From positions 76,254-114,132 of the forward strand of contig NCJG01000004.1 of assembly GCA_002282385.1 (NCBI GenBank): DNA of 37,879 nucleotides, in the 5' to 3' direction. A program made the position numbers and the translations under genes. Of this stretch, positions 7,323 to 15,833 are shown in pieces (position 1 is the first letter of the stretch; every line of letters begins with the position of its first letter). Below the pieces are notes generated by a model that searched no databases, had not been told where the DNA came from, and was given only the letters and a program-made list of their open reading frames with translations. Source of the stretch: Sphingomonadales bacterium 39-57-19. GTDB lineage: Bacteria > Pseudomonadota > Alphaproteobacteria > Sphingomonadales > Sphingomonadaceae.

Positions 7323-8516
7323 TTAAATACCCAGCACCATCTTGGCGATGATGTTGCGCTGGATCTCGTTTGAACCACCGTAAATCGTCGTCTTGCGGGT
7401 GTTGAAATAGGTCGGAGCAGCGCGATGCGCGTAATCCGGGCCAATTGGATGTTCATTGTCGCCTTCGCCAAATCCGCGGAAATAGGGCGCGCCATAATGG
7501 CCGACTGCTTCCAACGCGAGTTCGGTAATCCGTTGCTGGATTTCAGAGCCCTTGATTTTCAGCAAGCTGGATTCAGGGCCAGGGCCCTTGCCCGCTGCTT
7601 CGCCGGCGAGGCTACGCAGTTCGGTGAATTCCAATGCGGTCAGATCGATTTCAAGTTCCGAAATCTTACGCTTGAAAAATGGGTTGGCGATCAATGGGCG
7701 GTCACCGTCCTGCTCCGTGCGGGCAATGGATTTGATCTTCTCAACGCCACGCTTCGAACGGGCAACGGCGGCGATGCCGGTACGCTCATGCGCCAGCAAG
7801 AACTTGGCGCAGGTCCAGCCCTTGTTTTCTTCATAGATGCGATTGGCAACGGGAACGCGGACGTCCTCCAACCATACTTCGTTGACTTCATGCTCGCCAC
7901 CCAAGGTGATGATTGGGCGAACGGTTACGCCGGGCGTCTTCATGTTGATGAGAAGGAAGCTAATGCCTTCCTGCGCCTTGGCATCGGAATCGGTGCGGAC
8001 GAGGAAGAAGCCCCAGTCAGCATATTGCGCCATTGTGGTCCATGTCTTTTGACCGTTCACAACATAATGGTCGCCATCGCGGACGGCCTTTGTCCGCAGC
8101 GAAGCAAGGTCAGAACCTGCGCCAGGTTCCGAATACCCTTGGCACCACCAATCGTCGCCGGACAAGATGCCGGGCAGGAATTGTGCTTTTTGTTCCGGCG
8201 TACCGAATGTGTAGATGACGGGTCCGACCATCGACAGGCCAAATGGCATGGTGCCGACGCAATCCGCTGCAGCGAGTTCTTCGGACCAGATGAAGCGTTG
8301 CGTTGCGGTCCAGCCAGTGCCGCCATATTCGACAGGCCATGCTGGCGCGATCCAGCCTTTTTTCGCAAGAATGCGATGCCACGACAGAAAATCTTCTTTC
8401 GAAAGATCATGTCCTTCGTCCTGTACCGAACGGAGATTCTCGGGATAATTTTCGGCGATGAATGTGCGCACTTCCTTTTGGAAGGCGATTTCTTCGGGAC
8501 TGAATTCCAATTGCAT
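7323..8516 (-). CDS. Acyl-CoA dehydrogenase, large-subunit type
   Basis: The 397-residue protein has all three acyl-CoA dehydrogenase domains: GWIAPAWPVEYGGTGW near residue 55-70, the FAD/substrate region QGYSEPGAGSDLASL (126-140) and NGQKTWTTMAQYADW, and the C-terminal TTIYGGSNEIQRNIIAKMVLG. The Glu of the usual YEGT motif is Gly here, but Glu244 in AHERTG occupies the alternative helix-G position used as catalytic base by isovaleryl-CoA dehydrogenase relatives (alignment by eye). The ATG at 8516 has AGGAG 7 nt upstream; the in-frame GTG at 8519 is spaced less well. The pairing with the shorter downstream gene suggests a two-subunit dehydrogenase for a carboxylated, branched or cyclic acyl-CoA. 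Confidence 0.92.
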   Translation of the reverse strand: MQLEFSPEEIAFQKEVRTFIAENYPENLRSVQDEGHDLSKEDFLSWHRILAKKGWIAPAWPVEYGGTGWTATQRFIWSEELAAADCVGTMPFGLSMVGPVIYTFGTPEQKAQFLPGILSGDDWWCQGYSEPGAGSDLASLRTKAVRDGDHYVVNGQKTWTTMAQYADWGFFLVRTDSDAKAQEGISFLLINMKTPGVTVRPIITLGGEHEVNEVWLEDVRVPVANRIYEENKGWTCAKFLLAHERTGIAAVARSKRGVEKIKSIARTEQDGDRPLIANPFFKRKISELEIDLTALEFTELRSLAGEAAGKGPGPESSLLKIKGSEIQQRITELALEAVGHYGAPYFRGFGEGDNEHPIGPDYAHRAAPTYFNTRKTTIYGGSNEIQRNIIAKMVLGI

Positions 8517-8554
8517 CACGATTCTCCTAAAAATAGCTGAATCAGAACTAGTGA

Positions 8555-8570
8555 ACGTTTACGTAAACGT
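8555..8570. promoter_or_regulatory. Perfect 16-bp palindrome, operator candidate for the acyl-CoA dehydrogenase pair
   Basis: ACGTTTACGTAAACGT is a perfect palindrome located 38 bp before the large-subunit start and 10 bp after the phaC stop. TTTACGTAAAC-type operators are known for TetR- and MerR-family repressors of acyl-CoA and branched-chain catabolism (FadR/LiuR-like); the regulator itself is not in the window. Confidence 0.65.
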
Positions 8571-8580
8571 CAACTGAATC

Positions 8581-10221
8581 TCATCGCGCTTTTACATAGC
8601 TTCCCGGAGCAGATTCCAGCGCCTTCAACGTGCCTTCACCGGGTATGCGGGCGCCCGTGGCAGGGACTTTATTGTCACCCTTGTCCAGCAGCCAAACAAG
8701 CCAATCGGGCCACCAGCTGCCCTTGGTTTCGGTGGCGCCGTCGATGAATTCTGCGAGCGAGCCTGCGGTGCCTTCGTTGGTCCAATATTGATATTTGTTT
8801 TGCGCTGGAGGGTTCACCACGCCTGCGATATGTCCGCTGCCCGCCAACAGGAATTTGACAGGGCCGCTAAAGTGCTCCTGAAGCTTCCAAACGCTTTCGG
8901 CAGGCGCAATATGGTCTTCACGCCCAGCCTGAATATACGAAGGCGTTTGAACGCGACGCAAATCAATCGGCGTACCAAGCGCAGATAGACTATCCGGTTC
9001 AACCAGACGGTTATCGCGATAGAGGTCCGCCAGATAGGCTTTGTGCCATTTGGCGGGAAGGTTGGTGACGTCTCCATTCCAGTGCAGCAAGTCGAACGCG
9101 GGGTAATCTTCGCCCAGCAAATAATTTTTGACGACCGTCGACCAAATCAGGTCCTTGCCGCGCAGCATGTTGAACGTCAGCGCAAGGAAGCGACCGTCCA
9201 AATAGCCATGCGGGGCGCTCAACGTTTCGACCATCGCGATCTGATTGTCGTCGATGAAATTCAGCAGCTCGCCGCCCGTGCTGAAATCGACTTGCGCGGT
9301 AAAAAATGTCGCGCTGCGCACCTTGCCGGCACCACCGGTTGCGGCGAGCACGGCAAGCGTTGCGGCCAAGGTCGTTCCGGCAACGCAATATCCAATCGCA
9401 TGCACATCTGGCACGCCAAGGCCGTCGCGCACGGTATCGATCGCATCTATCTGCGCCGCGATATAATCGTCCCAGATGATGTCCTTCATCGAGCTATCAG
9501 CAGATTTCCAAGACACGACAAAAACGGTGATGCCTTGGTCAACGCAATATTTGATGAAGCTTTTTTCCGCTGTCAGGTCGAGAATGTAGAACCGGTTGAT
9601 CCATGGCGGAAAAATTATCAGCGGCGTTGCCAACACGTCCGGGGTCGTGGGATCATATTGGATCAGCTGATACAACGGCGTTTGATGGACGACTTTGCCC
9701 GGCGTTGCCGCGATGTTTTCGCCCAGCTTAAAGGCATTAGAATCGCTGTGTGTTAACTGACCGCGTTGCAAATCTGTCATCAGGTTTTGCATGCCCGACA
9801 TCAGGCTTGCGCCGTTGGTCTCCATCGCCCGTTGTAGTGCGACGGGGTTTGTGAAGGGCGAATTTGCGGGGCTCATCGCCTCTATCATGCTACGCACGGC
9901 AAAGCCCATTTTGGTTTTGTCACTATCGGCGACGCCATCCAGCTGCTCAGCCGCGCCGAGCATATAGTCAGACATCACCTGATATCCCTGACGCATCAGG
10001 TCGAAAACGGGATGTTCCCATTCAGGTGCAGCAAAGCGGCGATCCGACGGGTCAACTTTGCTGCGACCAGCCTTGGCCAGTGGCGCAAGTATCGTTCCCC
10101 ATGCGTCCATCGCGGCGCGATATGCCTTCATCGGGTCAGCCGCCGAGGCTGCCGACCCCTCAAGCATTTTGGCGAATTGGTCGGGATCCATGAAGGGTGG
10201 AAATTTCGGTGAATCGGCCAT
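8581..10221 (-). CDS. phaC: Class I poly(3-hydroxyalkanoate) synthase PhaC
   Basis: The 546-residue protein polymerises (R)-3-hydroxyacyl-CoA into polyester on the granule surface. Numbered from the ATG at 10221, the lipase-like box GYCVAGT carries the nucleophile Cys279, and the triad is completed by Asp436 (AGREDHIAP) and His464 (GSGHIAGVVNPP). The central FPPWINRFYILDL and the C-terminal GSWWPDWLVWL are typical of class I synthases, whose usual length is about 560-600. A TTG two codons upstream is an alternative start; neither has a clear ribosome binding site. No phaA, phaB or phaR is in the window. It is divergent from the RNA helicase gene across about 100 bp. Confidence 0.97.
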   Translation of the reverse strand: MADSPKFPPFMDPDQFAKMLEGSAASAADPMKAYRAAMDAWGTILAPLAKAGRSKVDPSDRRFAAPEWEHPVFDLMRQGYQVMSDYMLGAAEQLDGVADSDKTKMGFAVRSMIEAMSPANSPFTNPVALQRAMETNGASLMSGMQNLMTDLQRGQLTHSDSNAFKLGENIAATPGKVVHQTPLYQLIQYDPTTPDVLATPLIIFPPWINRFYILDLTAEKSFIKYCVDQGITVFVVSWKSADSSMKDIIWDDYIAAQIDAIDTVRDGLGVPDVHAIGYCVAGTTLAATLAVLAATGGAGKVRSATFFTAQVDFSTGGELLNFIDDNQIAMVETLSAPHGYLDGRFLALTFNMLRGKDLIWSTVVKNYLLGEDYPAFDLLHWNGDVTNLPAKWHKAYLADLYRDNRLVEPDSLSALGTPIDLRRVQTPSYIQAGREDHIAPAESVWKLQEHFSGPVKFLLAGSGHIAGVVNPPAQNKYQYWTNEGTAGSLAEFIDGATETKGSWWPDWLVWLLDKGDNKVPATGARIPGEGTLKALESAPGSYVKAR

Positions 10222-10263
10222 ATTCAATGCATAACAAATGTCAGAAAATTGTCGAAGATTGTT

Positions 10264-10281
10264 TTGTTGTGCGGCGCAGCA
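10264..10281 (+). promoter_or_regulatory. TGC-rich site in the phaC/helicase spacer (candidate third PhaR site)
   Basis: TTGTTGTGCGGCGCAGCA matches the phasin repeat at 6040-6057 in 14 of 18 positions and keeps its GTGC...GCA core. It lies about 43 bp upstream of the phaC start. This is a comparison by eye. Confidence 0.4.
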
Positions 10282-10319
10282 TGGACATTAGGTAAAAAAG
10301 GGCGCAAAGGCGCGCAATA

Positions 10320-12152
10320 ATGACGTTTGAAAATCTTCCCCCGCTTCTTGATGAAGCGCTCACCGCTCGTGGCTATACTGCTTTAACCCCTGTTCAATCT
10401 GCTGTCATGACAGCTGAGGCCGAAGGCCGCGACCTTGTCGTGTCGGCCCAGACTGGATCAGGCAAAACCGTTGCTTTTGGCTTGGCCATGGCACCGCAAA
10501 TCCTTGATGGTGGACTGGTCAGCCTTGCGCGCGAACCCGCCGCACTCATCATCGCACCAACGCGCGAACTGGCCCTGCAGGTCAGCCGCGAACTCATGTG
10601 GCTATATGCCAAGGCTGGCGTTCGCATCGCTACCTGCGTTGGCGGCATGGACGCGTCGAAAGAACGCCGCACGCTAAATCAAGGCGCACAAATTGTCGTC
10701 GGGACCCCCGGCCGTTTGCGCGATCACTTGGAGCGTGGCGCACTTGACCTGTCCGCTTTGAAGGTCGCGATTCTCGACGAAGCCGATGAAATGCTCGACA
10801 TGGGTTTCCGCGAGGAACTCGAAGAAATATTGAACGCGACGCCTGAAGGCCGCCGCACGTTGCTTTTCTCGGCCACTATGCCGAAGCCAATCGTGTCGCT
10901 GGCCAAGCGTTACCAGCAAGACGCCCTGCGCATCTCCACCGTCGGTGAAGACCGCGGCCATGGCGATATCAGCTATCAGGTGGTCACGGTCGCGCCACCG
11001 GACATTGAGAACGCAGTTGTGAACCTGCTGCGTCTGCATGAGGCCGAAACGGCTATCCTGTTCTGTGCGACGCGCGAAAACGTACGTCGCCTGCACGCCA
11101 GCTTGACCGAGCGCGGCTTCAATGTCGTTGCGCTGTCGGGTGAACATTCGCAGTCCGAGCGAAATCAGGCGCTTCAGGCGCTGCGTGACCGCCGTGCCCG
11201 TGTATGCGTTGCAACCGACGTTGCGGCACGCGGCATTGATTTGCCCAACCTGTCATTGGTGGTCCACGTCGAATTGCCGCGCGATGCCGAAGGGCTTCAG
11301 CATAGGTCGGGACGTACGGGGCGTGCGGGTCGCAAGGGGACCGCAGTTCTCATCGTGCCCTATCAGCGCCGCAAGCGCGTTGAATCGATGTTGCGCGGCG
11401 CGAAGATTGAGGCTGACTGGATTAAAGTTCCGACGGCCGCAGATATCCGCGCCAAGGACCATGAACGTCTGCTCGAAACACTTTTGACACCCGTCGAAGT
11501 CGAAGATGAAGATCGTGCATTGGGTGCAAAGCTGCTCGAAACGATGTCGGCTGAAGACATCGCCGCTGCGCTCGTCCGTGTGCATCGCGCCAAAATGCCA
11601 CAGGCAGAAGACATGCTGGATGACGGCACGCGCGAACGTCCGCGTGATGACCATCGCGCCGGATTTGACGATTCTGTTTGGTTCAAGCTCAACGTTGGCC
11701 GCCGCAACAACGCAGATCCAAAATGGATATTGCCACTGTTGTGCCGCCGTGGCGGCGTGACCAAGAACGACATTGGTGCCATCCGGATTGCAGCGAACGA
11801 AACCCATGTGGGTATCGCTGCTGCCGCTGTTGCAAAATTTGCCAAAGCAATCGCGCAGCCGGGGCATGACGAAGACAATGATGTTGAGATCGTGCAAGCC
11901 AACGGCCCACCACGTGAAGCTGCGCGTGAAAACAAGCGCATGGGTCGCGACGGAGGCCGCGATGGTGGTCGCCCGCAACGTGCCCAACTGGGCGTCAATC
12001 CACGCGGCGATGGACCTCGTGGTGACGGACCGCCACGCGGCGGTCCACGCGGTGGATCCAACCGTGACGGTGTGCGTCCATTCCGCAATGATGGGCCACC
12101 ACCGTCAAAGCATGGCGTACGGCACAAAGCGAAAGGCAATCGGCCGCGCTAA
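10320..12152 (+). CDS. DEAD-box ATP-dependent RNA helicase with DbpA-type RNA-binding domain
   Basis: The 610-residue protein carries the full set of DEAD-box motifs: Q motif around TALTPVQSAVM, AQTGSGKT (43-50), PTREL, TPGR, DEAD (153-156), SAT (184-186), and in the second RecA domain VATDVAARGID and HRSGRTGRAGR. Following a linker, WFKLNVGRRNNADPKWILPLLCRRGGVTK is a DbpA-type RNA-binding domain, known in E. coli DbpA to recognise 23S rRNA helix 92, and in DeaD/CsdA. The tail is very basic and Gly/Arg/Pro-rich with repeated RGDGP and RGGPRGG units, expected to be disordered and to bind RNA non-specifically. Roles in large-subunit assembly or cold adaptation are likely. The Shine-Dalgarno sequence is weak. 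Confidence 0.93.
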   Translation: MTFENLPPLLDEALTARGYTALTPVQSAVMTAEAEGRDLVVSAQTGSGKTVAFGLAMAPQILDGGLVSLAREPAALIIAPTRELALQVSRELMWLYAKAGVRIATCVGGMDASKERRTLNQGAQIVVGTPGRLRDHLERGALDLSALKVAILDEADEMLDMGFREELEEILNATPEGRRTLLFSATMPKPIVSLAKRYQQDALRISTVGEDRGHGDISYQVVTVAPPDIENAVVNLLRLHEAETAILFCATRENVRRLHASLTERGFNVVALSGEHSQSERNQALQALRDRRARVCVATDVAARGIDLPNLSLVVHVELPRDAEGLQHRSGRTGRAGRKGTAVLIVPYQRRKRVESMLRGAKIEADWIKVPTAADIRAKDHERLLETLLTPVEVEDEDRALGAKLLETMSAEDIAAALVRVHRAKMPQAEDMLDDGTRERPRDDHRAGFDDSVWFKLNVGRRNNADPKWILPLLCRRGGVTKNDIGAIRIAANETHVGIAAAAVAKFAKAIAQPGHDEDNDVEIVQANGPPREAARENKRMGRDGGRDGGRPQRAQLGVNPRGDGPRGDGPPRGGPRGGSNRDGVRPFRNDGPPPSKHGVRHKAKGNRPR

Positions 12153-12240
12153 TCCGCGGACCGAAAGCTTTTTCTGGAAATGCACGAAAACTTCGCGCAT
12201 GAGGGTGGCTCTGTAAACAACTAACCGGAAACGGGAGCCA

Positions 12241-13452
12241 ATGTCCGAAGAATTCTACCGCATCAAGCGTCTGCCGCCTTATGTTATCGCTGAAGTTAAT
12301 GCGATGCGTGCGGCGGCCCGTGGTGCGGGAGAGGACATTATCGATCTGGGCATGGGCAATCCTGATTTGCCGCCGCCACCCCATGTCATCGAAAAATTGT
12401 GCGAAGTCGCGCAAAAGCCCGATGCCCATGGCTATTCGGCTTCCAGAGGTATTCCCGGCCTCCGTAAGGCGCAGGCCAATTATTATGCGCGCCGCTTTGG
12501 GGTGGATGTTGATCCCGAAACCGAAGTCGTCGTGACAATGGGTTCGAAAGAGGGCCTTGCAAGCCTTGCAACTGCTATCACTGCGCCGGGTGACGTCGTA
12601 TTGGCGCCAAACCCGAGCTACCCGATCCACACGTTCGGTTTCATCATCGCCGGTGCAACCATTCGGTCCGTACCCACGACGCCCGATGAAAATTATTTCC
12701 GGTCGCTGGAGCGTGCGATGGCGTTCACAGTCCCGCGGCCGTCGATATTGGTGGTCAACTATCCGTCCAACCCAACTGCAGAAACCGTCGATCTGGCGTT
12801 TTACGAGCGACTGGTTGCATGGGCGAAAGAAAACAAGGTCTGGATATTGTCCGACCTTGCTTATTCGGAACTCTATTTTGATGGCAACCCGACCCCGTCC
12901 ATTTTGCAGGTGAAGGGCGGCAAGGACGTTGCGGTTGAATTCACGTCATTGTCGAAAACCTATTCGATGGCTGGATGGCGTATCGGTTTTGCGGTGGGTA
13001 ACCGCGAACTGATTGCTGCGATGACGCGCGTCAAAAGCTACCTCGATTATGGGGCATTTACGCCCATTCAGGCGGCGGCATGCGCAGCATTAAATGGCCC
13101 GCAAGACATTGTTGAACAAAATCGGCAGCTCTATCACAAGCGCCGCGATATCCTTGTCGAGGCATTTGGCCGTGCTGGATGGGATATTCCTCCACCAAAG
13201 GCGTCGATGTTCGCATGGGCACCCTTGCCGCCTGCGCTTGCGCATTTGGGGAGCCTTGAGTTTTCCAAACAGCTGCTGACCGAAGCAAAGGTCGCGGTCG
13301 CGCCGGGTGTGGGATATGGCGAAGACGGCGAAGGCTATGTCCGCATCGCTATGGTTGAAAACGAGCATCGCCTGCGTCAGGCCGCACGGAACGTGAAGCG
13401 TTACCTGCAATCGATGGGGGTCAACACCCCTGGCCAATCAAAGGCAATCTGA
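12241..13452 (+). CDS. alaC: AlaC-like PLP-dependent aminotransferase
   Basis: The 403-residue fold-type I aminotransferase closely resembles E. coli AlaC (alanine transaminase) through RIKRLPPYV, GEDIIDLGMGNPD, HGYSASRGIPGLRKA, NPSYPIHTFG and the PLP-binding TSLSKTYSMAGWRIGF, with the Schiff-base Lys at 239. Such proteins are often annotated as LL-diaminopimelate or aspartate aminotransferases; the AlaC-type assignment rests on remembered similarity, so the amino-acid preference is uncertain. GGGAG lies 5 nt before the ATG. Its TGA is followed after one base by the ATG of the thioesterase gene, so the two are almost certainly co-transcribed. Confidence 0.9.
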   Translation: MSEEFYRIKRLPPYVIAEVNAMRAAARGAGEDIIDLGMGNPDLPPPPHVIEKLCEVAQKPDAHGYSASRGIPGLRKAQANYYARRFGVDVDPETEVVVTMGSKEGLASLATAITAPGDVVLAPNPSYPIHTFGFIIAGATIRSVPTTPDENYFRSLERAMAFTVPRPSILVVNYPSNPTAETVDLAFYERLVAWAKENKVWILSDLAYSELYFDGNPTPSILQVKGGKDVAVEFTSLSKTYSMAGWRIGFAVGNRELIAAMTRVKSYLDYGAFTPIQAAACAALNGPQDIVEQNRQLYHKRRDILVEAFGRAGWDIPPPKASMFAWAPLPPALAHLGSLEFSKQLLTEAKVAVAPGVGYGEDGEGYVRIAMVENEHRLRQAARNVKRYLQSMGVNTPGQSKAI

Positions 13453-13453
13453 C

Positions 13454-13927
13454 ATGGCGCGAAGCGAGTTTGCTTTCCATCACCGTTTCCGCGTGCGTTG
13501 GTCAGAGACGGATGCGCAGGGCGTCGTCTTTAACGCGCGCTATCTGGATTATGCCGATGTCGCGGTCACCGAATATTGGCGCGCGGCGAAATTTCGGGAT
13601 TATGCCGATGGTGCGCCGTTGGAGTTTCATGTCAAAAAGGCGACCGTGACATGGTTTGCGCCGATTAAGCCCGACGAGCTTATTGAAGTTATGGCGCGCA
13701 CGGTTGCGACTGGTCGGACCAGCATGACTCAAATCGTCGAAATCCATGGTATTACCGAAGACGGTTCAGACGATTTGCGCGCAACAGTTGATCTTGTCAG
13801 CGTGCATGTCGACCTCGACACACATCGCCCCATTCCGTTGCCACATTGGGTGAAGGACGTTTTCCTAAACTTCGATCAACAGGCTGCGAACTCCGCAGCC
13901 GTGATGGCCGCGCGTAAGACCGGCTGA
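13454..13927 (+). CDS. Hotdog-fold acyl-CoA thioesterase (4HBT/YbgC-like)
   Basis: The 157-residue protein shows the 4HBT signature RVRWSETDAQGVVFNARYLDYADVAVTEYW, with the Asp of the TDAQG motif corresponding to the catalytic Asp of YbgC/4-hydroxybenzoyl-CoA thioesterases. It should hydrolyse an acyl- or aryl-CoA thioester in the cytoplasm. It lies between the aminotransferase (1-base gap) and the methyltransferase (2-base gap), so the three form one tight transcription unit. Nothing in the sequence reveals the acyl group. Confidence 0.88.
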   Translation: MARSEFAFHHRFRVRWSETDAQGVVFNARYLDYADVAVTEYWRAAKFRDYADGAPLEFHVKKATVTWFAPIKPDELIEVMARTVATGRTSMTQIVEIHGITEDGSDDLRATVDLVSVHVDLDTHRPIPLPHWVKDVFLNFDQQAANSAAVMAARKTG

Positions 13928-13929
13928 GC

Positions 13930-14673
13930 ATGCGCACGAACGCCCGTTTGAGCTTTCTGGCCATCATCGCGGTTCCACTGCTATTTGCGAGCGGCTGCAC
14001 GCCAGCGGACACCGCGGACGAACGAAGCGAGAGCTCCGCAGCATTTCCGCGCGCGGAACGTGTGGTGTCCACCGCGGGTGATACCGAATTTTCGACTGAG
14101 GCAGCGCGTGATGAAGCGGGTGAGGCCGAATTTGTGATGGATTGGGCCGGGATCCAGCTTGGCACCACTGTGGCCGATATCGGGGCAGGCGAGGGCTATT
14201 ACACCATCCGCCTGGCGGACCGCGTTGGCCCAAAAGGGCGCGTGCTTGCGCAGGATATCAATCGGGATGCGCTTGATCGACTTGGCGCGCGGGTCACACG
14301 CGAACAGCTCGATAATGTTGCCATCAAGGAAGGCGCTCTGGATGATCCCCGGTTGCCAGAAAACAGCTTTGACCGGGTTTTCATGGTGCATATGTACCAT
14401 GAAATAGCCGAGCCTTACGCATTCCTATGGCGCATGCGGCCCACGCTCGCCAAGGGCGGACAGGTCATTGTGGTAGACCGCGATCGTCCCACCGCCCAAC
14501 ATGGTATTCCGCCAAAGCTGCTGTTCTGCGAATTTGATGCCGTGGGCTATCGTTTGACCGGCTTTACCGAGCAATTGAAACTGGGTGGATATATCGCCCG
14601 CTTTGAAGTCAGCGGGACGCGGCCTGAGCCGGCAAAAATTAAGACATGCGCGTCGCGTTATCCGCAAAACTAG
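13930..14673 (+). CDS. Class I SAM-dependent methyltransferase-like lipoprotein
   Basis: The 247-residue protein begins with a signal peptide (basic MRTNAR, hydrophobic FLAIIAVPLLFA) ending in the lipobox FASGC, so Cys23 would be lipidated and the protein anchored in the envelope. The rest is a Rossmann-type methyltransferase: motif I VADIGAGEGYYTIRLADRVG, an acidic end of strand 2 (LAQDIN), and DRVFMVHMYHEI followed by LAKGGQVIVVDRD. Similar exported methyltransferase-like proteins are common in alphaproteobacteria, with no known substrate as far as I am aware. S-adenosylmethionine is a cytoplasmic metabolite, which makes a periplasmic location puzzling. It converges on apt with a 19-bp gap. 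Confidence 0.85.
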   Translation: MRTNARLSFLAIIAVPLLFASGCTPADTADERSESSAAFPRAERVVSTAGDTEFSTEAARDEAGEAEFVMDWAGIQLGTTVADIGAGEGYYTIRLADRVGPKGRVLAQDINRDALDRLGARVTREQLDNVAIKEGALDDPRLPENSFDRVFMVHMYHEIAEPYAFLWRMRPTLAKGGQVIVVDRDRPTAQHGIPPKLLFCEFDAVGYRLTGFTEQLKLGGYIARFEVSGTRPEPAKIKTCASRYPQN

Positions 14674-14692
14674 GCTGAATATTTCGGCGCGC

Positions 14693-15229
14693 TTAATCGC
14701 CGTCAAAACCTATCAACGATCCGACCCGTACGCCGTTGGCGCGCAATTTGGCTGCGCCGCCAAGGTCCGGCAGGTCGACGATGAATAAAGCCTGTTCAAC
14801 TTTGCCGCCGCCTTGCTGGATTAAGTCAACGCCAGCGAGGGCCGTGCCACCCGTGGCAATCAAATCGTCAACCAACAGCACTTTCTGGTCAGGCTGCACA
14901 TGGCCGACATGCATTTCAATGCGGTCGGTGCCATATTCGAGCGTATAATCCGTGCCGATTTTCTCGCCGGGCAGCTTGCCGGGCTTGCGCAGCATCAATT
15001 GGCCAAGGCCGAGCACATAAGCCAGAGCAGACGCCACGATAAAGCCACGCGCCTCAATGCCTGCAACAAGCTGCGTATCGGGGTCCACCAGCGCCGCGAG
15101 CCGGTCAATGGTCATGCGATAGCCGTCTGCGTCGAGCAGCAGGCTGGAGACGTCACGGAACATGATGCCCGGCTTGGGATAATCCGGAATGTTGCGAATC
15201 AGGGCGGCGAGGTCGGCGTTGCTATTCAT
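14693..15229 (-). CDS. apt: Adenine phosphoribosyltransferase
   Basis: The 178-residue purine-salvage enzyme converts adenine and PRPP to AMP. Family signatures are IPDYPKPGIMFRDVSSLL near the N-terminus, GIEARGFIVASALAY, the RKPGKLPGEK flexible loop, and the PRPP-binding motif VLLVDDLIATGGTA. Length is normal. It lies downstream of rplL on the same strand, but a terminator at 15313-15346 separates them, so it probably has its own promoter in the 83 bp between that terminator and the start. Confidence 0.97.
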   Translation of the reverse strand: MNSNADLAALIRNIPDYPKPGIMFRDVSSLLLDADGYRMTIDRLAALVDPDTQLVAGIEARGFIVASALAYVLGLGQLMLRKPGKLPGEKIGTDYTLEYGTDRIEMHVGHVQPDQKVLLVDDLIATGGTALAGVDLIQQGGGKVEQALFIVDLPDLGGAAKLRANGVRVGSLIGFDGD

Positions 15230-15312
15230 GCGTCATGACTGGCCGCAACCTGCAGACTTTTCAAAAGAAAAGGGCCGGAACATTTGTGTTTATTGATGCC
15301 GAACGCGCGGCA

Positions 15313-15346
15313 ATAAAAAAGGGGCAGCCTATTGCTAGGCCGCCCC
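15313..15346 (-). terminator. Rho-independent terminator after rplL
   Basis: The stem GGGGCAGCCTA / TAGGCCGCCCC (15321-15331 with 15336-15346, one A/C mismatch) has a 4-nt loop. On the minus strand it is followed by TTTTTT (15315-15320). It lies 28 bp after the rplL stop and ends the rplJ-rplL transcript before apt. Confidence 0.88.
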
Positions 15347-15373
15347 ATTTTATATCCCGTAAGGGAAACCGAA

Positions 15374-15745
15374 TTACTTCAGTTCGACGGTTCCGCCGGC
15401 TGCAAGGATCTTCGCCTTGATGTCTTCGGCTTCTGCCTTGTTTACGCCTTCCTTGATCGCCTTTGGCGCGGACTCAACAAGAGCCTTTGCTTCGGTCAGA
15501 CCAAGGTTGGTGATCGCACGGACTTCCTTGATGACTGCAATCTTGTTGCCGCCGTCGCCGGTCAAGATAACGTCAAATTCAGTCTGCTCTTCAGCAGCTG
15601 GTGCAGCGGCACCAGCAGGTGCAGCAACAGCAACAGCAGCAGCAGCGCTAACGCCCCACTTTTCTTCCAAAGCCTTAGCAAGTTCAGCCGCTTCAAGAAC
15701 GGTCAATGCCGAAAGTTGGTCTACGAGCTTTTCAATATCAGCCAT
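15374..15745 (-). CDS. rplL: Large ribosomal subunit protein bL12 (L7/L12)
   Basis: The 123-residue stalk protein has the N-terminal dimerisation helices ([26 protein letters not shown]), an Ala-rich hinge (about residues 35-53) and the conserved C-terminal factor-binding domain ([31 protein letters not shown]). It recruits translational GTPases. It is second in the rplJ-rplL unit, 88 bp after rplJ. The usual next gene, rpoB, is absent; a terminator and apt follow. Confidence 0.98.
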   Translation of the reverse strand: MADIEKLVDQLSALTVLEAAELAKALEEKWGVSAAAAVAVAAPAGAAAPAAEEQTEFDVILTGDGGNKIAVIKEVRAITNLGLTEAKALVESAPKAIKEGVNKAEAEDIKAKILAAGGTVELK

Positions 15746-15788
15746 TTAAATAACACTCCGATTTTCTGTCATATCTGTAGGGCCCGCC

Positions 15789-15823
15789 CAGCCGGTTAAA
15801 ACCATGGGACGCAGCCGGTTTAA
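15789..15823 (-). repeat. Short direct repeat in the rplJ-rplL spacer
   Basis: CAGCCGGTTAAA (15789-15800) recurs as CAGCCGGTTTAA (15812-15823), 11 of 12 bases alike with starts 23 bp apart. Its role is unknown; a processing or regulatory site in the 88-nt spacer is possible. Confidence 0.4.
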
Positions 15824-15833
15824 TTCAAAAAAG

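Noticed and set aside
7425..8540. Long open frame of 371 residues on the plus strand
   Set aside because: It lies antisense to the well-supported acyl-CoA dehydrogenase gene, has no family signature and no ribosome binding site; it is a shadow of the G/C-rich third positions.
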